From: Acidobacteriota bacterium
GTDB lineage: Bacteria; Acidobacteriota; Vicinamibacteria; Vicinamibacterales; UBA2999
DNA length: 64,000 nucleotides
Assembly (NCBI GenBank): GCA_016184455.1
Contig: JACPCS010000112.1
Location: 18,180-82,179 of the forward strand
Reading direction: 5' to 3'
A program made the translations under genes and the position numbers. The notes beneath the pieces are model-generated. The model saw only the letters and a program-made list of their open reading frames with translations. It did not search any database and had not been told where the DNA came from. Positions 43,360 through 51,274 of this stretch are shown here, in pieces. Every line of letters begins with the position of its first letter. Positions within the stretch are counted from its first letter, which is position 1.

Positions 43360-44233
43360 GCGAGCTCACCAGGTAGATGAAATCGTCGTCGCCCGGCACG
43401 GCCCCGTCCTGGGCCGACTTCGTGTCGATTTCCTCGTCGGCGCCGGCCGAGAGCACGAACACGTCGAGGCGATAGTAGTCCGAGGCCGACCATCCCGAGG
43501 TGATGTTGCTGACCGTGTCCGTTGGCGACGGATCCAGGAACGCCACGTTGACCGTGTAGCGGTTCCCCCACGGATCCGGATCGGCCGGGCTGCGCAGGTA
43601 CGGGCCGCGCCACGCGTACGGGGCATTGGAACCGCTCGAGTCAGTGCGCGCAAAGTCGATGTTGTTGCCGCCGGGCGAGGCCACGGAGACATCGGTCGGA
43701 TGCCGGTAACGGGTCGTGCCCTGCGATGTCCCGTCCGACGACAGTGGCGCATTGTCGATCAGATGGTTCGCCAGCGTGTCGACGGTGGTGCTGTTCACCG
43801 CCTGCGTCCAGTACGATTCGGTCGAGACCGCGGTGGCCAGGGTCGGGACGTCGCCGTCGCTCACGAGCAGGTCGACGCGGTTCGTGTCTGCGCGCGTCGG
43901 CGGATCCGAGTCGTCGCTGCCGTTGCTGGCGTTTCGCAGGAACTGGTGCTCGGCATTGTCCTCGATGAAGTCCTGGATCGCCTCCGCAATCGTCTGGACG
44001 TCCTCCCTGGTGCGCGCTTGCCGCGCCTGCTCGATGTAGCCGTTGATGGCCGGCGACAGCACGGCCGACAGCACGGCGACGACCGACAGGATGATCGATG
44101 CCTCGACGAGCGACATGCCGCGCTGCGCGCGCAAATCCCAAACCCCAAACCCCAAACCCCACAATGATGGCGACACTGCTCTTTGGGATTTGGGATTTGG
44201 GATTTGGGTGTTGACGTAATCGATGATCTTCAT
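43349..44233 (-). CDS. GspG-like pseudopilin (array member 7)
   Basis: About 294 aa from ATG 44233, which lies 8 bases after the previous stop with a GAAGGG ribosome site. That gives an unusually long leader of about 39 residues, part of it (SLWGLGFGVWDL) encoded by T/G-rich repeats; a TTG at 44134 would give a normal 6-residue leader MRAQRG. Cleavage before MSLVEASIILSVVAVLSAVLSP. Blocks: VDLLVSDGDVP, AWRGPYLRSPADPDPWGNRYTVN, FVLSAGADEEIDT, GDDDFIYLV. Confidence 0.8.
   Translation of the reverse strand: MKIIDYVNTQIPNPKSQRAVSPSLWGLGFGVWDLRAQRGMSLVEASIILSVVAVLSAVLSPAINGYIEQARQARTREDVQTIAEAIQDFIEDNAEHQFLRNASNGSDDSDPPTRADTNRVDLLVSDGDVPTLATAVSTESYWTQAVNSTTVDTLANHLIDNAPLSSDGTSQGTTRYRHPTDVSVASPGGNNIDFARTDSSGSNAPYAWRGPYLRSPADPDPWGNRYTVNVAFLDPSPTDTVSNITSGWSASDYYRLDVFVLSAGADEEIDTKSAQDGAVPGDDDFIYLVSSHAK
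44132..44208. repeat. Imperfect inverted repeat of CCCAAA/TTTGGG units inside a prepilin leader
   Basis: Left arm 44132-44160 consists of CAAATCCC and CCCCAAA units; right arm 44182-44208 has TTTGGGATTTGGGATTTGGG. The arms are nearly reverse complements and could fold into a 27 bp hairpin with a 21 nt loop. G-runs in each arm also suit quadruplex formation. It lies at the 5' end of pseudopilin 7. Confidence 0.75.
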
Positions 44234-44240
44234 GGCACCG

Positions 44241-44840
44241 TCAGCCCTTCGTCCCGCCATCGGGACCAGCGGAGATCACGAACGTGTCATTGGACGTCGA
44301 GGTCTTTAGATACTCCACGTTGACGGCGTAGCGGTTGCCCCATGGATCCGGATCGATCGGCGCGTTCATGTAGGCGCCTTTCCAACCGCCTGTGGAGGTG
44401 GAATACGAACCGACGCCGCCGAGGCTGCTGTTCGTGACGAGGTGTCCCTCCATGAACACAACGTCGACCGTTGGAGAGCAGGTTGTCGTCGTCACGTCAT
44501 CCCAGTTGGCGCCGCCGCCGGAGCCGAGCGCTGGAATGTCGCCGTCGCTGACCAGCACCTCGACGACGTCGCCGCCCGATGCGCCGGTGCACGTGAACGG
44601 CCTAAAGAGCGTGTGCTCGTCGATGAAGTTGTCGATCGCGGTGGCGATCGCGTCCACGTCGGACTGCGCCCGGCTCAGCCGTGCCCGGTCGAGCGCGCGC
44701 GAGGCGGCCGGCGCCGCAGCCGCGACGAGCACGGCCCCGACCGTCAGGATGATCGTCGCCTCGATCAACGAGACGCCCTGGCCTGAGCGAGCGCGGGCCG
44801 CGAGGGGCGCGCGAGTCGAACGGCCGCGCTCGCCTCTCAT
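44241..44840 (-). CDS. GspG-like pseudopilin (array member 8)
   Basis: 199 aa. Leader ending ARSGQG, cleavage before VSLIEATIILTVGAVLVAAAAPAA. Blocks: VEVLVSDGDIP, HLVTNSSLG, GWKGAYMNAPIDPDPWGNRYAVN, FVISAGPDGGTKG at the very end. It lacks the C-terminal GDDI segment, being the shortest member, and contains a Cys pair (FTCTGASGG...TTTCSPT). Overlaps member 9 by ATGA. Confidence 0.82.
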   Translation of the reverse strand: MRGERGRSTRAPLAARARSGQGVSLIEATIILTVGAVLVAAAAPAASRALDRARLSRAQSDVDAIATAIDNFIDEHTLFRPFTCTGASGGDVVEVLVSDGDIPALGSGGGANWDDVTTTTCSPTVDVVFMEGHLVTNSSLGGVGSYSTSTGGWKGAYMNAPIDPDPWGNRYAVNVEYLKTSTSNDTFVISAGPDGGTKG

Positions 44841-45529
44841 GGCACCGTCCGCCCCGGATCGCGCCGGACGATGACGAGGATGTCATCCTCACCTGGCTTG
44901 ATCCTGTTGATGTTGTACGCGGTGTCGATTTCCTCGTCCGGTCCGGCCGAGAGCACGATGACATCGACGTCGCGCGACGACGTGATCAGCCGCTGCGTAT
45001 TCACCGCATAGCGGTTGCCCCATGGATCAGGATCGACCGGGCCGTTCAGGTACGCCCCACGCCAGTAGCCGTTGTTGCCGACGGTGGTGGAATAGTCGTT
45101 CGCCACGTCTCCGCGCGGGTTGTTGGTCACCAGATGCCGCTCGAGGAAGTCGACCAGCCCAGTGGTGTTATTGACCGGATCGTCCCACTCTGTGCCGCCG
45201 CTGCCGATTGCCGGAATGTCGCCGTCACTGACCAGGATATCGACGGGGGTTCCGTTCTGGTTCCCGATCCCCTCGATCGTGAAACCTATGTTCTGGCCCT
45301 GCGAATTCCCGGTCATGTCGGTCAGGAAGTTGACGATGGCGGTCTTGATCGCTTCCTCGTCGGTGACCACGCGGACCAGTCGGGCACGCTGGATTGTGCG
45401 TGCCGCGCTCGGCGCGGCCGCCGCCGTGAGCAGGGCCACCACCGCCAGCACGACCGTCGCCTCGACCAGAGTGATCCCGTACGCCGAGCGCCAGCATCGC
45501 CTCATCGGGTCATGACTCCAGCAGGACAA
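44837..45529 (-). CDS. GspG-like pseudopilin (array member 9)
   Basis: 230 aa. Leader ends RCWRSAYG, cleavage before ITLVEATVVLAVVALLTAAAAP. Blocks: VDILVSDGDIP, HLVTNNPRG, YWRGAYLNGPVDPDPWGNRYAVN, IVLSAGPDEEIDT, GEDDILVIV. The start overlaps member 10 by about 20 bases. Mature start isoleucine is unusual but accepted by prepilin peptidases in several pseudopilins. Confidence 0.82.
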   Translation of the reverse strand: MSCWSHDPMRRCWRSAYGITLVEATVVLAVVALLTAAAAPSAARTIQRARLVRVVTDEEAIKTAIVNFLTDMTGNSQGQNIGFTIEGIGNQNGTPVDILVSDGDIPAIGSGGTEWDDPVNNTTGLVDFLERHLVTNNPRGDVANDYSTTVGNNGYWRGAYLNGPVDPDPWGNRYAVNTQRLITSSRDVDVIVLSAGPDEEIDTAYNINRIKPGEDDILVIVRRDPGRTVP

Positions 45530-46181
45530 TCAAATCGTCGCCGCCGGCGCTCAGCGAGGTCGCCTCGAAGACGGTCTCGATGATCTCGTTCTGGCCGGCG
45601 GACAGGACCACCACATCGTTGGTCGAGTTGGGATCCAGCCACTGCGAGTTGATCATGTACCTGTTGCCCCACGGGTCCGGGTCGAGCGGTGCATTCAGGT
45701 ACGGCCCGCGCCATCCGCGCGCCGGGGCTTCCGGGTTGCCCAGCTCGTTGTAGGCCGGGGCGGCGGCGCCCACCAGATCGTTCAAGACGAGGTGCCGCTC
45801 GAGGAAGTCGTACCGCGTGGTCGACGAGTTGACGACTGCCGTCTGCCACGTTGCCATCGTGGCCGCGTCGCTCACCTCGCGCGGGATATCGCCGTCGGTG
45901 ACGAGCAGGTAGACGATGCGGCTCGAGTTGTTCGAGGCGTCGAAGGTGAAGATCTTCACCTGCATGTCGTCCTGGAAGGCGAGGACCGCCGTCTGGATAT
46001 CGGTCATCGCGTCCGACGCCGCAGTATTCCTCGCGTTGCGGACGACGGCGACGAGGGTCGGCGCAAGCGCGAACACGATGACAGCCGTGACGATGAGCAT
46101 CAGCGAGACCTCGAGCAGGGTGACGCCGGCTTCGTCTGTCAGCGGCTCGGGGCGTTGGACTGTGGCCTTCGCGAGCATCAC
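45510..46181 (-). CDS. GspG-like pseudopilin (array member 10)
   Basis: 223 aa. Leader MMLAKATVQRPEPLTDEAG, cleavage before VTLLEVSLMLIVTAVIVFALAP. Blocks: VYLLVTDGDIP, HLVLNDLVG, GWRGPYLNAPLDPDPWGNRYMIN, VVLSAGQNEIIET, GGDDLIVLL. The start overlaps member 11 by ATGA. Acidic leader residues close to the cleavage site are atypical. Confidence 0.82.
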   Translation of the reverse strand: MMLAKATVQRPEPLTDEAGVTLLEVSLMLIVTAVIVFALAPTLVAVVRNARNTAASDAMTDIQTAVLAFQDDMQVKIFTFDASNNSSRIVYLLVTDGDIPREVSDAATMATWQTAVVNSSTTRYDFLERHLVLNDLVGAAAPAYNELGNPEAPARGWRGPYLNAPLDPDPWGNRYMINSQWLDPNSTNDVVVLSAGQNEIIETVFEATSLSAGGDDLIVLLES

Positions 46182-46972
46182 TGGATCCGGATGACGATGT
46201 CGTCGCCGTAGGCGCGCGCGTCGATGATCGGCTGCTCGAACGGCGTCTCGATGATCCCGTTGTTGCCCGCGGAGATCACGAAGACGGCGCGACGCGGGCG
46301 GCCCTCGCCGTCAGCCGCCGTGCTGCCGCCGTCGAGCCACTGCGAGTTGACGAGGAACTGGTTGCCCCACGGATCGCCTTTGAGCTCGGCGCTCACGTAC
46401 GGCCCGTTCCAACCGCCGTACTCGCCCGGCCTGCGCAGCCGGTATCCCTTGCGATTCGTCCGGAGGTGATCGTCCAGCGACTCGGCCGGCGTCTCACGCC
46501 ACTGCCGCCGCTCGACGGGTGTCGCCTCGGCCGAGCTTGCTGCGCCCGATCTGACGAACAGATTCAGCACCGGCAGCATCGACGCGTGGCCGACGCCGTC
46601 GCCGGCGTCTTCGGTCTGCGGCGGATCGCCGGCGCTGGCCAGCACGCCAGGCAGCCGCATCGGCGTGGGGGCGGCAAAGCCCGCGCTGCCCATGCCCGCG
46701 CTGGCCATGGCTAGGCCGTCGCTGGCCCGGACGGCCATCGCGCCGGCCACGCCCGCGCCGCCGTACGCGAGCGCGTCGCCGCCAAGGTCCTTTTGCAGAT
46801 TGATCAACCCCATCGCGATCATCGAGGCGTCGTTCTTGGCCTTCACCGCGCGGGCCGTCGTCACCGACTCGGACACGATCGGCGACATGGCGCCTGCCAG
46901 GATGAAGAGCACCGACAGGATGACCGTGGTCTCGATGATGGTGATGCCGCGTTCACTGTGTCGCTCGATCAC
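46178..46972 (-). CDS. GspG-like pseudopilin (array member 11, operon head)
   Basis: 264 aa. Leader MIERHSERG, cleavage before ITIIETTVILSVLFILAGAMSPI. Blocks: GWNGPYVSAELKGDPWGNQFLVN, FVISAGNNGIIET, GDDIVIRI. The central region is the most divergent, with an alanine/glycine-rich stretch (GGAGVAGAMAVRASDGLAMASAG). The first gene downstream of the strong sigma-54-type site at 47048; its ribosome site AGGGAG is seven bases from the ATG. Confidence 0.82.
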   Translation of the reverse strand: MIERHSERGITIIETTVILSVLFILAGAMSPIVSESVTTARAVKAKNDASMIAMGLINLQKDLGGDALAYGGAGVAGAMAVRASDGLAMASAGMGSAGFAAPTPMRLPGVLASAGDPPQTEDAGDGVGHASMLPVLNLFVRSGAASSAEATPVERRQWRETPAESLDDHLRTNRKGYRLRRPGEYGGWNGPYVSAELKGDPWGNQFLVNSQWLDGGSTAADGEGRPRRAVFVISAGNNGIIETPFEQPIIDARAYGDDIVIRIQ

Positions 46973-46998
46973 GACTGGTCTCCCTGCTGTGGGCGCAA

Positions 46999-47016
46999 GC
47001 CCCAGGGCCCTGGGGC
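46999..47016. promoter_or_regulatory. Perfect 18-bp palindrome in the pseudopilin operon leader
   Basis: GCCCCAGGGCCCTGGGGC is its own reverse complement. It lies between the predicted transcript start (about 47037) and the ATG at 46972, 27 bases before it. It could bind a dimeric regulator or fold in the mRNA near the ribosome site. Confidence 0.5.
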
Positions 47017-47047
47017 CTGCCGGTTTCGTGCGCGCTGCCCCCGGTTG

Positions 47048-47063
47048 AGCAAGCGACGTGCCC
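47048..47063 (-). promoter_or_regulatory. Sigma-54-type promoter of the main pseudopilin operon
   Basis: The minus strand reads GGGCACGTCGCTTGCT: GGCAC and TTGCT with the exact GG-N10-GC spacing, matching the sigma-54 consensus at all but the first base. The nearest downstream gene on that strand is pseudopilin 11. Confidence 0.7.
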
Positions 47064-47209
47064 GGCTGAAGTGAGGATGTAAGTTGCTGTATATGAGTTG
47101 GTTAACTCGAAGGACCGGCGCCGAACTACACAATCTGATGGTGGTGGGATCGTTCGGCCCCGGTTTGCACCCCACAGAGTTTGTAGCCGTTTGTTGAGGA
47201 CGAGGTATC

Positions 47210-47237
47210 GTTGACTGAGCTAATGAACTTAGTCAAC
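47210..47237. promoter_or_regulatory. Inverted repeat before the Phd/PIN toxin-antitoxin operon
   Basis: GTTGACT (47210-47216) and AGTCAAC (47231-47237) form a 7 bp inverted repeat with a 14 bp spacer directly before the antitoxin ATGs at 47238 and 47247. Antitoxins of this family repress their own promoter at such sites. It also argues against the upstream TTG at 47211 as start. Confidence 0.5.
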
Positions 47238-47246
47238 ATGCCTGGT

Positions 47247-47501
47247 ATGAAGTCGGTCAACATCCATGAGGCCAAGACGCACCTGTCGCGACTGATCGCG
47301 GACGTCGAGCGAGGCGAGGAGATCATCATTTCCCGCGGCGGCAAGCCGGTGGCGCGGCTGCTGAAGTTCGAGCCCGCCCCAGCCAAGCGGGAGATGGGCT
47401 TCGACCGCGGACTATTTGAAATCCCCGAGGACTTCGATGCGCCGATGCCTGATTTTGAAGCGGAGCTCTACGGAGACGACGAAGACGACGTCGAGAAGTG
47501 A
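47247..47501 (+). CDS. Phd/YefM-type antitoxin
   Basis: An 84 aa antitoxin (ATG 47247; ATG 47238 adds three residues). MKSVNIHEAKTHLSRLIADVERGEEIIISRGGKPVARLL is the complete Phd DNA-binding fold; the acidic tail (EAELYGDDEDDVEK) is the disordered toxin-neutralising part. It overlaps the PIN toxin by GTGA. Confidence 0.88.
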   Translation: MKSVNIHEAKTHLSRLIADVERGEEIIISRGGKPVARLLKFEPAPAKREMGFDRGLFEIPEDFDAPMPDFEAELYGDDEDDVEK

Positions 47502-47887
47502 AACTGCTGCTGGACACGCAATGCTGGATCTGGATTGGACTATCGCCTGAGCGCTTTTCCACCGGCACACACTCGCTGATTTCAGCTGACGACACGGATC
47601 TGCTGCTCTCCGCAGCCAGTGCGTGGGAAATCGCCATCAAGTACGCCCGCGGGAAGCTCCCATTGCCTGATGCGCCCGCCGATTACGTTGCGCACCGTCT
47701 GAGACGTACCCGTACCGCCCCGCTCGTCGTGACCCTCGAGCATGCGTTGCGCGCCGGCGCGCTGCCGCGCCATCATCGCGATCCGTTCGACCGGCTCCTG
47801 ATCGCGCAGGCGCAACTCGTACGCCTGCCGATCGTCACGGCCGATCCGCAGTTCCGCCGCTACGACGTTGAGATCATCGATGCCTAG
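47498..47887 (+). CDS. vapC: PIN-domain toxin (VapC-like)
   Basis: A 129 aa PIN protein: KLLLDTQCWIW, SAASAWEIAIKYARGKL, HHRDPFDRLLIAQAQ and VTADPQFRRYDVEII carry the conserved acidic and structural residues of the RHHDPFDR-type VapC group. GTG start overlapping the antitoxin. It is similar in type to the toxin at 48431 on the other strand. Confidence 0.88.
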   Translation: MKLLLDTQCWIWIGLSPERFSTGTHSLISADDTDLLLSAASAWEIAIKYARGKLPLPDAPADYVAHRLRRTRTAPLVVTLEHALRAGALPRHHRDPFDRLLIAQAQLVRLPIVTADPQFRRYDVEIIDA

Positions 47888-47924
47888 CGTGGTCCGGCTA
47901 AAGCCGCACGCCACGTACGGGTAG

Positions 47925-48434
47925 CTATTCCGTATCGTTGTCGACGCGCGCGGTCAGTACGGTTTCCACGGGCTGCGGCGCGCAGATGGTCCGCACGCGG
48001 ATACGGAAACGTCCCTTCGCGACCGGAATGAGGCGCCCCTGCGCCACGTCGGGGTCGTTCGATCGGAGCTGAACGACCGGCGGCGATACCTCTTCGGCTT
48101 CGATGGCGAGCGGCACGTCGCGGACGGCAATGTCCGCCGCATTCACGGCCACCACATTGAGTGCGCTCAGCGGGAAGCGCTCGCCCACGCGAAAGCCCAA
48201 CGTCCGAAACGGCGTTTCGAGCCGGGCCACCGGCCGGAGCGTCGCGCACGCCTCGGTCCGCTGAAAGATGTTGAAGCCGCGGGGGATCACGCGCATCGGC
48301 TCGGTCAGCGTCGGCGCCGACAGTCCCTCCGCGACGAGCACGTAGTACGGGTCCGGCCGGCGACGCGACGCGCAGGCGGTCAGCAGCGAGGTCACGCATG
48401 CCGCACACGCGACGGCTGTGATGGCGCGCCTCAT
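47925..48434 (-). CDS. Small lipoprotein of unknown function
   Basis: 169 aa with lipoprotein signal MRRAITAVACAACVTSLLTAC (lipobox LTAC), then a Ser/Arg-rich linker and a beta-rich domain with PYYVLVAEGLS and RLIPVAKGRFRIRVRTICAP. The family is not recognised. The ATG overlaps the preceding PIN toxin stop. Acid-to-base pattern and size suggest a periplasmic or outer-membrane anchored accessory, perhaps of the pilus, but this is a guess from location. Confidence 0.6.
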   Translation of the reverse strand: MRRAITAVACAACVTSLLTACASRRRPDPYYVLVAEGLSAPTLTEPMRVIPRGFNIFQRTEACATLRPVARLETPFRTLGFRVGERFPLSALNVVAVNAADIAVRDVPLAIEAEEVSPPVVQLRSNDPDVAQGRLIPVAKGRFRIRVRTICAPQPVETVLTARVDNDTE

Positions 48435-48802
48435 ACCCAGATCACTGACACGTCGTACGGCTTGAACCGAGGATCGTGCGTGACGATGGTTGCGCCTTCG
48501 ACTTTCGCCTGCGCAATCAGCATGCGATCGAATGGATCGCCATGATGCCGCGCCAACGCGAGGAACTGGGCCGCGTGCGCGAAGGTTACAGGAAGGCCGA
48601 CGAAGCCGCTGTCATCCACCATCCACTCGAACGCGTCCTCCAGTCGCAACCGCCCGCTGCTTTGCTTGATGGCTGCCTCCCATGCAGACGCCGCACTGAC
48701 CCACACCGTCTGCGCGGTGGCAATCGACCGTGTGACTCGGGCGAGACGCGAATCATTGGCACGCCACCACAAGAAGACGTGCGTGTCGAGCAGCAGCGTC
48801 AC
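48431..48802 (-). CDS. vapC: PIN-domain toxin (VapC-like)
   Basis: 123 aa from GTG 48802, which overlaps the antitoxin stop by GTGA; an ATG at 48835 would lie inside the antitoxin. TLLLDTHVFLWWRAND, SAASAWEAAIKQSSGRL, HHGDPFDRMLIAQAK and VTHDPRFKPYDVSVI match the RHHDPFDR-type VapC toxins. Transcribed with its antitoxin and possibly the lipoprotein. Confidence 0.88.
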   Translation of the reverse strand: MTLLLDTHVFLWWRANDSRLARVTRSIATAQTVWVSAASAWEAAIKQSSGRLRLEDAFEWMVDDSGFVGLPVTFAHAAQFLALARHHGDPFDRMLIAQAKVEGATIVTHDPRFKPYDVSVIWV

Positions 48803-49089
48803 CGTGCCTTCGCGCCGCGCTTTGAACGGATCCACAGCTCAGGGGGGTCGCTCGTGCCCTCGAATGCATCGAGGACCTCCTTGGGCAGAGGGGCGTCGAA
48901 GTCGGGAGAAATCCAGATACGGCCCTCGGAGCCACCTGGCCGGCGACGTACGGAGCGCTGCCGCAGCGGCACCAGGCGAGCGCGGGGGACGCCGGCTTTC
49001 GCAATGATGATCTCAGCACCGGCCGACGCCTCCTCGACCAGAGCCGAGAGTCGCGATTTGGCTTCGTACAAGTTGAGGACCTTGGCCAT
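48799..49089 (-). CDS. Phd/YefM-type antitoxin
   Basis: 96 aa. MAKVLNLYEAKSRLSALVEEASAGAEIIIAKAGVPRARLVPL is a Phd-type N-terminal fold; the tail FDAPLPKEVLDAFEG is like the tail of the antitoxin at 47247 (DAPMPDFEAEL). The two modules on opposite strands are probably related. Confidence 0.85.
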   Translation of the reverse strand: MAKVLNLYEAKSRLSALVEEASAGAEIIIAKAGVPRARLVPLRQRSVRRRPGGSEGRIWISPDFDAPLPKEVLDAFEGTSDPPELWIRSKRGAKAR

Positions 49090-49149
49090 GCGTACATTGT
49101 GGCCGGCGGGTCGAGGTTGGTCAAGTTGGTCAAGCCGAGGGTCTGGATT

Positions 49150-49569
49150 TCAGCGACGCCCCGGCCGGGCGATTCTGGCCAGCCGTTGCGCGATGATGAA
49201 CAGCAGGATCGCAATGACGACGAGGAGCGCGCGGACGGTCGTCAGCGCCTGGAGGAAGCGGCCGCCTTCGCCGAGCACCAGGCTCCAGCGGCCGGAGGCG
49301 GCATCCTCACTCGTCGGGAGCACGCTGAGGCCGACGAACCATGCTGCGGCAGCGAGCGCGAGCGCAAGGACGAGCCAGCGCGCGATTCTCGGGTGCTGTA
49401 CGAAATACCACACGAGGAAGATCGCCGCGACGGAGCCGCCGAACGTGAGTGCCGCGGCAAAGGCGCCCTGCCACGCATACACGAGGGCAGTGCCTGCCGC
49501 GACGACAGATCCCGTGACGAACCCGATCACCGCTGCAGAACGTGCACCCACGCCCCAGCCCTTCGACAA
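49150..49569 (-). CDS. Four-span inner-membrane protein of unknown function
   Basis: 139 aa with four hydrophobic segments (AAVIGFVTGSVVAAGTALVY; FAAALTFGGSVAAIFLVWYF; WLVLALALAAAAWFVGLSVL; ALLVVIAILLFIIAQ). The TTG start is preceded directly by an in-frame TAG; a GTG six codons on is an alternative. No family recognised. It follows the degenerate HD protein on the same strand after 128 bp. Confidence 0.5.
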   Translation of the reverse strand: MSKGWGVGARSAAVIGFVTGSVVAAGTALVYAWQGAFAAALTFGGSVAAIFLVWYFVQHPRIARWLVLALALAAAAWFVGLSVLPTSEDAASGRWSLVLGEGGRFLQALTTVRALLVVIAILLFIIAQRLARIARPGRR

Positions 49570-49697
49570 CTAGTTGAGAGCGATGATGCCCGACCGCGTT
49601 TCGTCGGTCAAGCATGCGTCAGGGCCGCAGGCGGCAACGATCAGGGCGTCAAGGACACGAGTGCCACGATGCGCACACTCCGCGCAGGAATCTTTCT

Positions 49698-50297
49698 TTA
49701 CGCTGCGCGGCGATCCGCCTCAGCGGTGAATCGCGAGCGGTCGCGATATCCGTCGAGGCCGATGACGGTGGAGCTCCACCGAGGATCCTTCAGCGCCCGC
49801 AGCGCCCGGAGCACGACGGGGTCGAGCGCCGCCTCATCCCGCTGCTCCAACATGTCGATCGCCTGTCCCACGGGTGCGGCCGGATCGGCGGCGAGCTCAT
49901 CGTACGCGTCGGCCACCGCGACAATGGCCGCACCCATCGCACGTACGTCAGTCCCGCTCCTCGCCAGCATCCCCATGGCCAAGGCGCGAGCCGCAGCCGC
50001 GATGGCGGCGGCACTGGCGAGAAAGGGCACGTCCCGCATGACGGCGTAGAGAACGGGCTGTTCGACCTCGTGCAGCAGCGCCGCGCGCTCGATGTCGGAG
50101 ACGTGCGGCTCCGGAATCTCCAGCACGAGCGCGAGGTCGACGGCCAGGCGCGACACCCGGCGCGCGTGCTCGAGGGCGTCACCGCCGCGGCCGCGTGCCA
50201 GCAGCCTCGCGACGCTCATCGCGTTCAACTCCAATTGCTCGAACGCCAGCGTGATCCCCGGGTGTCGGCCCGGCTCATCGAACAGTGGGTCGTCCAT
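49698..50297 (-). CDS. Degenerate HD-GYP-like protein
   Basis: 199 aa. HARRVSRLAVDLALVLEIPEPHVSDIERAALLHEVEQPVLYAV aligns with HD-GYP sequence in which ALLHDIGK is expected, but the metal-binding Asp and the Gly-Lys are gone (LLHEVEQ). The C-terminus IVAVADAYDELAADPAAPVGQAIDMLEQRD aligns with the full protein at 51945. The HExxDGxGYP box is missing. It is thus unlikely to be a phosphodiesterase. It overlaps pseudopilin 12 by 23 bases, suggesting coupled translation. Confidence 0.6.
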   Translation of the reverse strand: MDDPLFDEPGRHPGITLAFEQLELNAMSVARLLARGRGGDALEHARRVSRLAVDLALVLEIPEPHVSDIERAALLHEVEQPVLYAVMRDVPFLASAAAIAAAARALAMGMLARSGTDVRAMGAAIVAVADAYDELAADPAAPVGQAIDMLEQRDEAALDPVVLRALRALKDPRWSSTVIGLDGYRDRSRFTAEADRRAA

Positions 50298-50889
50298 GAC
50301 CTGCCCCCATCGAAGACACGACCGCTACGATGTCGTCGCCAATCGCCGGCAACCCATACAGTCCGAATGGCGTCTCGGCGACGCCATTTGGTCCGGCACT
50401 GAGCACCACCGTGTACGAGTCCCCCTCCCTCATCGCCTGCACGTTCACACCGTAACGATTTCCCCAGGGATCCGGTTGCACGACCTGCTGCAAGTACGCC
50501 CCTCGCCAGCCGAACCACGCGCCCGGGTCGCGTGGGGTATAGCCGGCGGTATTCGTGATCAAGTGGTCATCGACAAGGCCGACCCCTCCACCTTCGATCG
50601 CGGCGCCCCACTGGTCCGTGCCGTCCCCGTAGACCGCTGGCGCCGCTCCCGTGCCGACGAGCAGGTTGTACGAGGTCCAGGCCGTCGGGTTGTTCCGCTC
50701 CGACCCGATGTCGTTGAAGAACCGCGTGAGGACGACCGCGAGGGTCCTGACGTCGTGCGTGGCCCGCACGAGCTTCGCCTCCTCCACGTACTGGTCGACG
50801 GCGGGCATGGCGGCGGCGCTGAGAATGCTCATCATCGTCAGGATGGTGGTGACTTCTGTGATCGAGAAGCCTCCGACCCTCCGCACCAT
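50275..50889 (-). CDS. GspG-like pseudopilin (array member 12)
   Basis: About 204 aa from ATG 50889 (leader MVRRVGG, cleavage before FSITEVTTILTMMSILSAAAMPAV); the frame stays open to 50949. Thr4-Glu5 conserved. Blocks: YNLLVGTGAAP, HLITNTAGY, GWRGAYLQQVVQPDPWGNRYGVN, VVLSAGPNGVAET, GDDIVAVV. Most similar to member 13, with which it shares FFNDIGSERNN / LFNDIAAERNN. Confidence 0.8.
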   Translation of the reverse strand: MVRRVGGFSITEVTTILTMMSILSAAAMPAVDQYVEEAKLVRATHDVRTLAVVLTRFFNDIGSERNNPTAWTSYNLLVGTGAAPAVYGDGTDQWGAAIEGGGVGLVDDHLITNTAGYTPRDPGAWFGWRGAYLQQVVQPDPWGNRYGVNVQAMREGDSYTVVLSAGPNGVAETPFGLYGLPAIGDDIVAVVSSMGAGHGRPTVR

Positions 50890-51052
50890 CTCCCCCGCCC
50901 TCATCCTCATAGTCAGTCGCATCCTGGCTCCACGCGGTTCGTCCCGCACTGCTGTAATCGTCGCGGCGCGAACCGGCTTGAATCGGGAGAGGAGGCGGTC
51001 TACGGGGAGGGGAGGTCAGGGGTGGAAGAACGCGCCGGCAGGCGCCCGCAGC

Positions 51053-51274
51053 TCAGTCCCTGTGCGGATGCGGGCCGGCGTGAAGCGTCTTCAACGCCGC
51101 GAGCGCGGCCGGATCGAACTCCTGGGCCCGCTCTCCACTGAGGATCTCGAGCGCGCGCCCGGGGCTGACCGGCGCATGGCCAATCCCCGACACCAGCTCG
51201 TCGTACGCATCGGCCAGACCGACGACGATGTCTCGTCGGTCAACCAGACGTCCGGTCGCGGACCGGACACGGAA
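51053..51274 (-). pseudogene. C-terminal fragment of an HD-GYP protein
   Basis: Directly after the stop of pseudopilin 13 the same strand encodes VGLADAYDELVSGIGHAPVSPGRALEILSGERAQEFDPAALAALKTLHAG, matching the last 60 residues of the response regulator at 51945. It has no plausible start codon in front. It is the truncated relic of a second copy left by tandem duplication. Confidence 0.6.

Noticed and set aside
44101..44210. CRISPR array or telomere repeat
   Set aside because: Units are short and form one inverted pair inside a gene; no equal spacers or cas genes exist in the window.
47211..47246. TTG 47211 as start of the antitoxin
   Set aside because: It lies in the inverted repeat; the Phd fold starts at MKSVNIHEAK from ATG 47247.
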